The position numbers and the translations under genes were made by a program. A stretch of 64,000 bases of DNA from the NCBI GenBank assembly GCA_949987705.1, contig OX465282.1, positions 94,662,070-94,726,069 on the forward strand, given 5' to 3'. Positions 9,480 to 19,400 of this stretch are shown here, one piece after another. The DNA comes from Thereva unica (lineage: Eukaryota; Arthropoda; Insecta; Diptera; Therevidae). The notes below the pieces were generated by a model. The model searched no databases and was not told the origin of the DNA. It saw only the letters and a list, made by a program, of their open reading frames with translations. How positions within the stretch are numbered: the stretch's first letter is position 1; each line of letters begins with the position of its first letter.

Positions 9480-11290
9480 CGTTGACGCTTCACATACACC
9501 GTATCGTTGAGACGATAATAATACTGCTGTGTGTTATGTTTACGAGAGAAGGTAATTGCTTGACAATTGTTCATGTTAAGATGCAATTTAGTAGTGGTGC
9601 ACCAGTCATGTAATGCATTGAGATTCGACTGAATAAAGGATAAGTCATTTTCGGACTTGATGACACTATATATTTTGAGATCGTCTGCTTAAAAGAGATG
9701 CGGGATTTTCTCTAACTTCTTAGACAGGTCAGAGATAAATATATTGAACAGAAGAGAACCAAGATGACTGCCTGAGAAGCAACGGAAGTTACTTGTGTTC
9801 TTCCGTTGAGATATGATCTTAACTATTCAAGGGCACAGCCTGTTATTACAAATCTTGATAGTTTAAGAAGTCAAATATAATGATCTGATAAGGTAGTCAG
9901 TATAAATATCATCGATTTGATGGCCTTTTTTTTTTTTTTTTTTATGTGACACACTAGAGACTTAGGGAAGGCCCCTTTGTACTGTCGACCATGTATTTAT
10001 TTTGAAATGTCGAACAGCAGCTCTAGTCGGAAGATAGAGAGAGAAGTGAAGGAAAGAACTGTCACAACCTAGCTGCGGTATTTTTTTTTTTATTTTCACC
10101 TACTCCCAACCATTCGCGACTCTGACATCGGGGTATCGAGAACAACTCGCTGGAGTGTTATGCCTCCTGAAACGAGTTGAATCTCATCAACCAACCGATG
10201 ACATGCGCTTGGTGGATCGGGGAACCACTAGTGAAGGCTATGACAGGAGGAATCAGGAATGCAAAGAGGGAAGAAGAAAGAAGGAAAGTTATGTAGGTGG
10301 GAAATTGGGAAAGGCTAGGACCGTGGCACCGCCGGGAATCGAACCCGGGACCTCTGGGATAGTAGTCAGGCGCCTTACCCCTAGACTACCGAGGCCCACG
10401 AGAGCAGTTCGCTACAGAGCAGTTCGGAGATTAAGATCATGAGGTTTGAATTGGTCGAACGCCCTTTTCTGAAGCCGAGTTTTTGTACATTTAAGTGTGG
10501 GTCGATTAAAGGGGAAATCTTGTCGTGGACGAGTTTTACAAATAGTTTGGGGATGTCCATTTTTTCTGGTCAAGGTTGTTTAAACCGGTCAGTATGACTT
10601 TAATCGACATGGATACATGTATTATCTATGAGAACTGAAGTGAGCGCATCAGTTGGATCAGTGTCCCTTGGAACAGAGTTGGGACAATAAATTTCGCTGA
10701 ACCTATCAGCAAACATTTTACAAATTACTTGGGGTATGAGGACTGTATTCTACCATTTGTCATTGTTGAGGGATAGCCTGAGGTCTTTCTCTTTAAATTA
10801 ACGAAATTAATTTTTGGGGCCTTTTATAATACTACCTCTAACAGAATTGATTCATGCTGTATAGGCCTCACGTGACTTATTGAAAGTGGGCACAACTCAG
10901 TAAGGAATTTTGAACCCCCGACACATGTTCACATCTTCTCATATGAATAATGAACCAAATGCAATCATTAAATGCCACTCTAAAACTCTGACGGCAGGAA
11001 GAGTCAAAGGAAGCCAGCTTGCCGTAAAGGAAATGAGCCACAACAAGAGATTTGATAAATTTGGCTAGAATAGACGAGGATAACAGACTGCCATGTAGCT
11101 ATAGCTTGTGAAGTGTGCCTTAGATTTTAGAGAGCAGCAGTAAGACAAGATTGCGGCAGGAGAATTTGGAATTGACAACAATACCCAGGTTTTTGGCACA
11201 GTCATAGATTGGAAGGGGAACATTATTAAGTAGAAGAGGTGGGAAACCATCCGGGGACAGCGAGGAAACGACTGAGGAAAAGTCATTTTT
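9480..11290 (-). pseudogene. LINE reverse-transcriptase remnants (two degenerate pieces) split by a SINE
   Basis: Minus-strand peptides include a YADD-like FKADDLKIY region, GSLLFNIFI and LNGRTQV (9480-9900). On the far side of the SINE come GFRKGRS and ISPLIDPHLNVQ (10440-10700). At 10800-11283 the peptide IYDCAKNLGIVVNSKF is the segment that follows the RT core in CR1/Jockey-type LINEs. The order of pieces shows two joined remnants, not one copy. All frames are heavily interrupted. The piece at 10440-10700 resembles the one at 56950-57590. Confidence 0.75.
9926..10397 (-). mobile_element. tRNA-derived SINE inserted in a LINE
   Basis: On the minus strand the element starts with a tRNA-like head (10397 down to about 10322). 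It has box A TAGTCTAGGGG, box B GGTTCGATTCC, and a clean T arm (CCGGG and CCCGG around a seven-base loop). The anticodon arm is degraded, which marks it as tRNA-derived and not a tRNA gene. About 390 bp of body follow, then a tail GTCGACAGTACAAAGG with nearby bases, and an 18-base A run (T 9926-9943 on the plus strand). The tail recurs at 60071-60135. Confidence 0.8.
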
Positions 11291-11729
11291 TCGGGAACAG
11301 CTCTTTTTACATTATTGCGATTTTTGTAAAAACCTGTTGACCGATTTTAATTGTCAAAAACTCTTAATTTTCGCCTTTCCAAGCGCTATTACCCGTTTTT
11401 GTTTTCCAAAACAACATTTGTTCGCACCTATAACGTGAAAAACGTGTTTTCGGTATACTATTATTAACTTTTTTGCACGTGCTCCCCTGCACCGAATTTA
11501 TCCAAAATACTTGCATTGAATTCCTACGATTTTTCTCTTAATTCTAGCGTCAAAAAATCGCAGGGTTGATTTATTTCAACTTTTTCGCTATTCCTCCTGG
11601 TCTACTATTCCCCTTGATTGCTTTTTGTTTTAACAAAATCACGTGTTCTATGATAAACTCCAAAATATTCCAAAGACTGACACAAATTACTTTTTTTGGC
11701 AATAATAAGCCCACGATCATAGTTTGTAC
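11291..11729. other. Unassigned AT-rich sequence
   Basis: I find no gene, repeat pair or RNA structure here. It lies between LINE debris and the next transposon. Confidence 0.5.
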
Positions 11730-11837
11730 AACTATACCTTTACAAGTTCAAATTGAGACTAAACAATTTCAAATTGAGACTAAAAAATTTCAAAATGGGA
11801 ATTTAAAAAATTCAGCGAAAATAAATAAATACTTTGA

Positions 11838-12197
11838 TCTTTAATCGTTAATACTGCTCCATGTCATGCCGCCATTGAGGAGGTTTTTCAAGAAGGCGAA
11901 TTTCTTAATAATCGTCTACTAAGACTTGGTCCATATAGCCCAATGTTCAATGCAATTGAATATACTTGGTCAAGCCTGAAAGCTGGCGTCAAAAGTGATT
12001 TAAGTATTCAAATGCCGCAAATCCTCGCTGGTGAGAACAGATCAAATTTGACGCAAACCGAGTTTCGTCTACAACGGCTAGAAAGTATTATTCGAGAAAA
12101 CTTATCAAAAATTGATGTTCCTAGTTGCATCCGGAATATCGCTCACATTCAAAAATTTATACCAGACGCAATAAAGATGATAGATATGAGTTTTTAA
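11838..12197 (+). pseudogene. DDE transposase C-terminal fragment (IS630/Tc1-type DDE_3 fold)
   Basis: The 120-codon open frame contains APCHAAIEEVF, then LRLGPYSPMFNAIEYTWSSLK. This matches the pattern of DDE_3 endonucleases, where xNAPCH holds the second aspartate and YSPxLNPIE leads to the third catalytic acid. Here NTAPCH replaces the usual DNAPCH, so the aspartate is lost, while the glutamate in NAIEYTW is kept. The frame ends in IDMSF before an A/T-rich stretch with AATAAA at about 12237. The N-terminal half of the transposase is missing. Confidence 0.7.
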
Positions 12198-12276
12198 TTA
12201 ACTTATTAATAATTTGTAATCCTTTCAGTTTCTTTCAATAAAACATTTATTTATTGTCACTAACATTTTTTAATTC

Positions 12277-12450
12277 TCATTCTGAAATTGTTTAGTCCCA
12301 TTTTGAAATTGTTTAGTCTCATTTTGAAATTGTTTAGTCCCATTTTGAAATTGTTTAGTCCCATTTTGAAATTGTTTAGTCCCATTTTGAAATTGTTTAG
12401 TCCCATTTTGAAATTGTTTAGTCTCAATTAGAAATTGTTTAGTCTCAATT
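12277..12450. repeat. 21-bp tandem repeat array
   Basis: Nearly identical 21-bp units (GTTTAGTCCCATTTTGAAATT) repeat about nine times, with TCTC and AATTAG variants at the edges. The period is a multiple of three, so the minus strand reads as QFQNGTK-type repeats, but this is not a gene. The array forms the inner part of the transposon's right end. Confidence 0.9.
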
Positions 12451-12471
12451 TGAACTTGTAAAGGTATAGTT

Positions 12472-13559
12472 TCAGCTTCATTAATTTTGAGCATTTTCCA
12501 GATTTGACTGGTTTAAAATAAGTTATAAACAATTTTGAATTGAAGAAACGATTGCGACTGAAACAATTTATTTGAAGAGTAAAAATAGTTTAATGAATAC
12601 AATAACTTACTTTAATTAATTTCTTCTTAGATTTTCTAAAAATCACTTTTGAACTCACCTGAAAGTAAAAGAGAGAAAGAATAGTAGTAATTTATTTCAT
12701 TATTATTAATTATTATATATTTTGTTGTGAAAAAAGATATAAATTAATTGTTAGTCTAGTGAATTAGGTGTCCGACTACGATACTTGTCTTGTATTGTGA
12801 GATAGAAACTGAGGGCGTGGAGCCAGAAGCTTATTTACATATTTTGGTGAAATGGTCAAAATGGTGTTTGTCCGGCTGTTCTCTAAACCTCCTTTTTTAA
12901 GGGAGAATTGCCGGAAGCTCTTGAGTAGTCTAGGGTCTTATGAGAACGAACATCTTCTTACAAAAATAACATTTCACTATTTAACAAAAAATCCTTAAAT
13001 ACTAACAATTTCAATGCCTTAACTCTAAGTAACTACTTATTGTTCCTGTCTACATTGTTCTACTAGTATGGCTATGGTATGGTATGGTATGTTTGATCTC
13101 TGGATACATGTTGGTATCGATAACATGGGTGTTACGGTTAGTTACTAGAGCAGTCTATGGGGATATGGGTACAGCGGGGTATTCGGTATATTGTCGGTGT
13201 TTGGTCGGGTTATACCTTGATACTAGTTTAGAAAACGTTGCCAATGTTACTGTCGGATCATATACCTCGTCAAGGCCTGGTCAACATTTCCCTCGACACG
13301 GTACAGAAAACACTGGCAGGAACCTTGTTGGATCGTACAAGTAAACAAGGCCCAGGCAACATACCCCAGGTATTCGGTAGTGGTCGGTATGCGGTGTGGA
13401 TATGTTTGTGTGTTGGTATTGGACCGGAGAAGGTGACCTATCCGGAACCAGCCTGTGAAAAACTAATTTTCGCCCAGCGAAGCGGTTTATTTTATAACTA
13501 GAAAGCTCGTCGGGGTAGGAAGCCTTAAAGCTTCGAAGTAAAGCTTTCAAAGGAGAATG
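12472..13559. other. Unassigned sequence with a TATGG microsatellite
   Basis: Positions about 13068-13092 are short TATGG repeats. The rest has short overlapping open frames without recognisable products. The strand-overlapping frames at 13084-13550 do not look coding. Confidence 0.5.
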
Positions 13560-14380
13560 ACCTAGTCTGATGGGTGAATATTTATTTTCCTAAAGAGAAT
13601 CGAAAGCCTTGAAAAAATCAAGAAGAACCAATATCGCAAATTCACCCGGGTCGAGCGCAGAACGAAGATCTGTATTCACCTTTAATACAACAATCTTACA
13701 GCTATCGGATTTACGGAAGCCAGACTGGAATTTACAAAGGAAGTTATTGGATTCAAGATAACGGAGGACTTGGATCAAGAGAGCTTTCTCAAAGGCCTTA
13801 GCAAGAAGTGGAAGAATGCTGATAGGACGAAAATCAGACAACTCCGAGGGTGAAGACTTTTTTGGTAAAGGGATGGATCACTATGACTTTTTTCCAGACC
13901 GAACGAACTTGGGAAGTGGTCAGGCAGTAATTGAATATGTGCATGATAGTTTGAACAATTAGGGGGAGAGCAGTTTTAGAAAACGGGAGGAAATTTCATC
14001 ATAGCCCATGCAATTAGAGGAAATGAAATACAAAATTTCAAGAACTTTGAATGCGTTAATACAACGGAAGATAAAACCATCAGAACTAAGTGAATCAAAG
14101 GAAATGGAATTAGGATTATAGTAGGATGTAGGATTAGAAGCATATTGAATAAATGATGCGTTTTACATCTTCATCAAAAGCGATAGACGTGGGAGAATGA
14201 ATGCCAACCGAACGAATATCAACAGCATCAAGTTTGCGGGAACAAGTTTGCAAGTCAGCAGGATCAAGTTTGCGGGAACAGAACTCACGTTTGGCAGTCT
14301 TAACCTTAGCATTGATGAGGTTGCGAAGCTGTTTATAATAAGTAAGTTAACTACGCCACCTAGTTCTGCGATAACGTCTA
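13560..14380 (-). pseudogene. LINE fragment: endonuclease-RT linker and RT N-terminus
   Basis: The peptide at 13841-13590 (SDFRPISILPLLAKAFEKAL, FQSGFRKSDSCK, LLDFFKAFDSL) is the first part of a LINE reverse transcriptase. Upstream on this strand (14380-14163) is the linker region (NAKVKTAKREFCSRKLD), with a local duplication of the CSRKLD segment. The same LINE copy continues beyond the Harbinger-like element at 15555-15753 and beyond the BEL element at 21623-22060. Reading frames are interrupted. Confidence 0.8.
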
Positions 14381-14383
14381 TAA

Positions 14384-15551
14384 GGCTGGTCGTCCACTGG
14401 AAGCGTATTCGAGCGGCTACGCGCTTCGGCGACATGAGCGGCTACAAGCGGCTCTGAGATACGCGGCTACACGCTACAGGGGTCGTCCACTGCAAGCTTT
14501 TCATGCTGTTCAGTTTGAAGTGAATTGGACATAATAATTTTGTGATTTGTAAATATAGAAGGCTTTTAGTACAGTTAAATTAAGCCGAAAAAAGCGTAAT
14601 AGCGGAAATGATTGGGTACAGGTTGAAAATTGGCACAGAGCTTCCGTTTAGGGTTCTTAATAAGGGGTTATAATACAAAATCACAATTTTATTCGTTTTT
14701 TAGCATTTTGCTCATGCTGCCAACCTAATGGAGTCACTCAAGCTCCTGTTGTTTATATCAAATAAAAGATTACACATTCAACTAAAAGATGAGTCTAAGT
14801 ATATTGGTTTACGATAATTAGTAAACTAGTTATTCAACTCTAAATAAATTGAATCAAAATACATTTTTTTTTTTCGTAAACACCCTGTATTTTAGTAGTT
14901 AACCTCCTCTCTAAAACACTATTTCTCCAAATGCATCCAGGAACCATCCCTAAAGAAATTAACAACGTTGGACTACTACGTTGAACGTCTGATAACCTAT
15001 ACAAGTCGTGAATGAGTGCATATGAGTATTTTAAATCTTTAAAACGGTGATATTTTTTGAATGGCAATTCGTACGGGAAAATGAATTATAACTTTTTAGT
15101 AGAGAATCGCACGATCTAAAAACTTTGTGAACATTATTTTATTATAGGACTCACGGTTTTTGCAAAAAAACTGATATATTGACCCTAAAACCCCCTAAAA
15201 ATGAACATCCCGGGGTAGAAAATCGGTAGACTTTATAACCCCTTATTGAGAACCCTAAAAGGAAGCTCTGTTCCAATTTTCAGCCTGTACCCAATCATTT
15301 CCGCTATTTTTCCTGTACTATTTGGAGAAAATTATTTCCTGATTCGAGCGGCTACGCGCGACCGATCCAAATTAATTTGGATTCGCGCGGCACGCTCGAA
15401 TACGCCTATAGCCGCCCGCTCAAAGTCGCTTGCAGTGGACGATGTTTGTATGAAATTCTTTATGTTGGATCTGTCGCGCATAGCCGCGTGTAACCGCTCA
15501 TGTAGCCGAAGCGCGTAGCCGCTCGAATACGCTTCCAGTGGACGACCAGCC
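14384..15551. mobile_element. Harbinger-like non-autonomous DNA element, 1168 bp
   Basis: The ends GGCTGGTCGTCCACTGG and its exact complement at 15535-15551 are flanked by TAA on both sides (14381-14383 and 15552-15554). This 3-bp TWA duplication is typical of the PIF/Harbinger superfamily. The GC-rich outer arms contain repeated GCGGCTACGCGC-type blocks. A second inverted block (about 14605-14680 against 15230-15310) extends the symmetry inward. No transposase is visible. It is inserted in a LINE copy. Confidence 0.8.
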
Positions 15552-15554
15552 TAA

Positions 15555-15748
15555 ATGAACTCACGCTGAATAATTAAGTCGCAGATTTCACGAGAAAACC
15601 AAGGATATGGTGATGATAATCTGGGTCTTCTTGTGGCTAACGGAACACAATAATCGTAAAGAGATAAAATACATTAATTCAAGATGTTGATTTTTGAGTC
15701 AAGGAAATATCTAAATGTGTTCGCACGTGCATTATCCTTCAGTAGATC
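15555..15748 (-). pseudogene. LINE fragment between two insertions
   Basis: This short piece lies between the Harbinger-like element and the BEL element. By position and orientation it joins the LINE sequence at 13560-14380 to that at 21623-22060. Little protein similarity is legible in it by eye. Confidence 0.5.
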
Positions 15749-15753
15749 AATGT

Positions 15754-16042
15754 TGTTGCCGACAGAATGAACTACTGTGTGATCAACCTGAAATAGAATT
15801 GAGGAAAGCATCACTCAAGGCTCGGCAGGACATGTCAAGAAAGAAAAAAAATAAAAACAGTAGAAGAGAAGCAAGCGTACCTGAAAACTAAAGTTTTTTA
15901 AAGCGTATCGCCGATAATTCATTAATTATTAATTTTATAATTATTATTGTATTTTATTTAAATTTTGCAATAAAGTTTAAATAAATTAATAAAATTGATA
16001 TTGTGTAAAAACGCGAACGACCTTGAAACTTTAGTGACAACA
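15754..16042 (+). repeat. 5' LTR of the BEL/Pao element (289 bp)
   Basis: This matches 21369-21617 apart from an extra 40-bp block (roughly 15849-15888) and at least one substitution. A copy of AATGT lies directly to its left. Confidence 0.95.
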
Positions 16043-16186
16043 TTCTTTAAAAAACTTTATGCGTGAGCTTCTATAGTTTTTGATCGGTCCTTTAATTTCT
16101 TGCTCGGAAAAACGCGCTTTGTTAAGTATAGCAGCGATCGTAATTCTCTTAATTTTCGTTAATTATTTCTTAAAATCGCCTCCAAA

Positions 16187-16450
16187 ATGGCGAATGGAAG
16201 CGAAAAACAACACGAGGGGATGGAGGAAATGGCCGGAAGTTGTTTATCTTGTCAGAATGAAGACACGGATGAAATGGTTCAGTGCGACAATTGTGACCAA
16301 TGGTATCATTTCACATGTGCCGGCGTGGACAGCACTATAGAGTTTATGGATTGGTGCTGCGAAAAATGCAAAGCTCCGAAGGAACAGACACCACGAACCA
16401 GGATAGGTCGCCCCCCCCAAGTTTATAAAAGAAGAAAAACTATTATCTGA
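16187..16450 (+). pseudogene. PHD finger at the N-terminus of BEL gag (split by a C8 frameshift)
   Basis: The 87-residue frame contains a C4HC3 PHD pattern. CLSC (residues about 19-22), CDNC (about 33-36), a histidine in QWYHFTC, and a closing WCCEKC form the zinc ligands. PHD fingers usually read histone tails, and here one could guide the element to chromatin, which is inference. The frame ends at TGA 16448-16450, eight bases before the gag-pol methionine. A run of eight C at 16411-16418 lies in between. Downstream of that run, the gag-pol frame is open and reads plausible protein. A one-base change in the C run would therefore fuse PHD finger and gag. Confidence 0.8.
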
Positions 16451-16457
16451 CTCATCG

Positions 16458-19400
16458 ATGGGAGTAACCACGACCCAGATAGCGGCAAGGAATTCTGTTC
16501 CTAAGGATCTACCTACCTTTAGTGGGAGACCAGAAGAATGGCCTATCTTTATTAGTGCTTTCGAACATAGCACAACAACATGTGGATACAGTAACCTGGA
16601 AAATCTATTAAGGTTACAAAAGTGTCTACGAGGAAAGGCACTGGAAATGGTCAGATCGCAATTGCTGCTTCCAGCGTTAGTCCCTGAGATAATTAAAACA
16701 TTACGAATGTTATTTGGACGCCCTGAATTAATAATAAAAAACTTAATACAACAAATAAGGAACCAACCAGCCCCCAAACAAGAACGGCTTGAAAGTATTA
16801 TAAGCTACGCTTTGGTGGTTAAAAATTTAAGTTCAACCATAGTTGCCTGTGGCTTAAAGGCCCATAATAACAATCCATTGTTACTGGACGAAATAGTGGA
16901 AAAATTACCAGGCAGCATGAAATTAAACTGGGCGATGCATAGTCCTAGTTTGGACGAAAGGAATATTTCAAGTTTTAGCGATTGGCTATTTACAATAGCA
17001 ACAGCGGCCAGTTCAGTAACTACAAATATCATTACAACAGACAAAGGTGAAAGGCGCAGGGAAGGGGTCTTACATACCCATCAAGCGAAAACCCTAGAAG
17101 AGGATAATGTTTGCTGCCCACAGTGCCAGAACAGGCATAGGTTACAACATTGCGATGAGTTCAAGAAGCTCGAACGCCATAATAAATGGCAACTCATTAA
17201 AGAACTCAAATTATGTAAGTGTTGCTTGGAAAGGCATCACTTCCTAAAGTGCAACAGATCGGTGCCCTGTAATATAAATGGCTGTCAGTCAAAACATCAC
17301 CCAATCCTGCACGATCCAAAATCTCAACAGAAGTCAGTAACATCAGCCATAGCATATCACAACGATGGTCACGAGAAGCAGTCGTCAGTTCTGTTGCGAA
17401 TTGTTCCAGTAATCGTACAAGGAAAGGAACGTTGCATAGAAACTTACGCATTATTGGATGAAGGATCATCATTGACTTTGATAGAAGAAAATTTAGCTCA
17501 AAGTTTAAATCTAGAAGGCGAAAAACAGACCCTTTGTTTAAAATGGACAGGAAACCATACGAGGGAAGAATCAGACTCAAAGAAGGTTTCCCTACGTATC
17601 TCATCCAGGAATGACAATGCCCAATGGTATTGGCTAAAGGATGTGAGGACTGTAAAGGATCTGAGACTACCGGAGCAAAGCGTTAGAATAACAAACGTAA
17701 CCAAGACCTATCCATACTTAAAAGGATTGCCTTTGTCATCCTATGATAGAGCAGTTCCAAGAATACTTATAGGCATTGACAATTGGAAGTTAGGAATCCC
17801 ACTGCGGATAGTAGACGGAAAATGGAACGAACCCGTAGCAACAAAAACGCGTTTGGGATGGACAATACAGGGACAACTAACCACAACAGGAAAAGCCAAC
17901 AACACTTTCACAAATCGTCAGCAGTTTTCCTTCCATGCGTGTGAGTGTGAAAGTCTTCAAAAACTGGTAAAGGGATCGTTTGCCTTGGATACTCTAGAAA
18001 AGCAGAAAGGTCCGTGTAAATTAGTAAACAAAGAGGACGATCGAAGTTTGACAATACTGCAATCAACACTAATTCAAGCGAATAATCGTTATGAAGTAGG
18101 ATTGTTGTGGAAATATGATAACTTCTCTCTACCTAATAGTTACAACATGGCTGTAAAGCGACTCAAGTGCCTGGAAAGAAGAGCGGCGAAAGATCCTGCA
18201 TTACTTGAAAATATTAACCAACAAATATCCAACCTAGTGCAGAAAGGTTACGCCAGAAAAATAAGCAAAGAAGAAACTGAGAGCGGTTTGGTATGGTATC
18301 TTCCGACATTCATTGTCCAAAACCCAAATAAGCCGGCAAAAGTACGATTAGTGTGGGACGCAGCTGCAGAGGTGGATGGAATTTCGCTGAACTGTGTATT
18401 GATGAAAGGTCCAGACCAACTCACTGATCTGGTCCACATCCTGTTTGGATTCCGGCAAGGAAGGATTGCAATTTGTGGAGACATCCGAGAAATGTATCAT
18501 CAAGTACGAGTAAGGCCAGAGGATCAACACGCGCAACGATTCTTATGGCGTGATGGAAACAGATATAAAGACCCGGATATCTACGTGATGCAAGTTCTGA
18601 CATTCGGCGCTACGTGCTCCCCAAGCATAGCACAATATGTTAAAAATTGTAACGCTTCCCAATTTTTAGATAAATACCCAAGGGCTGTTAAGGCTATAGT
18701 TGACCATCATTATGTAGACGACTTATTGGATAGCGTGGATGATAGCGAGGAAATGGTAAGGCTTGTGAAACAAATTAAATTTATTCATGAGAAAGCCGGA
18801 TTCGATATGCGGAATTGGAAGTCAAATTCGATGGAAGTACTGAATTCGCTTGATGAAAGGAATAATTCGCCAAAGGACATGGGAAAGTTGGGCGGAAATG
18901 AGCAACTGCACTTGAACGATGACAAGGTTTTAGGATTGTGGTGGTCGCCCGCAACTGACGTCTTCCGTTTTTCTTTAAAATATGTGAAAATTGAAAAAGC
19001 TGTGTTGTTAGGAGAAGCTAATCCCACAAAGAGGCAAATGCTGAGGGCAGTCATGTCTATATTCGATCCCCTTGGTTTCTTATCCTTTTTCACGATATAC
19101 GCAAAGATAATTTTACAAGACGTATGGAGAGCTGGTATTCAGTGGGACGACCCCCTACCAGAGGAGCTGTTTAGGAGATGGAGGAGATGGGTTTTGCTGT
19201 TACCATCAGTGCAAGACTTGCAGATCCCAAGACATTATTTTGAGAGTTCACCTGTGACTACCTGTGATGACATACAGCTACACGTATTTGTTGATGCAAG
19301 CGAAGATGCATATGCAGCGATCGCGTACTTCAGGTTTAAATATGGCGGCAAGATAAGTTGTACCCTGATAGCATCGAAGGCTAAAGTCGCGCCAATCCAA

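Larger units (their letters stand above)
11730..12471. mobile_element. DNA transposon with 21-bp tandem repeats at its ends and a transposase relic
   Basis: The left end AACTATACCTTTACAAG and onward is mirrored at 12471. Inside each end are tandem copies of a 21-bp motif (AAATTGTTTAGTCCCATTTTG on the right, inverted on the left), about three on the left and nine on the right. A transposase fragment lies between. The terminal repeats are thus built largely from a short repeat array. I could not see a TA target duplication, so the exact ends are uncertain. Confidence 0.75.

Noticed and set aside
10322..10397. Functional tRNA gene
   Set aside because: The T arm is clean but the anticodon and D arms are degraded, and a SINE body and A tail follow.
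12270..12494. Repeat protein of QFQNGTK units
   Set aside because: It arises from a 21-bp DNA repeat whose period is a multiple of three; the array is part of transposon ends.
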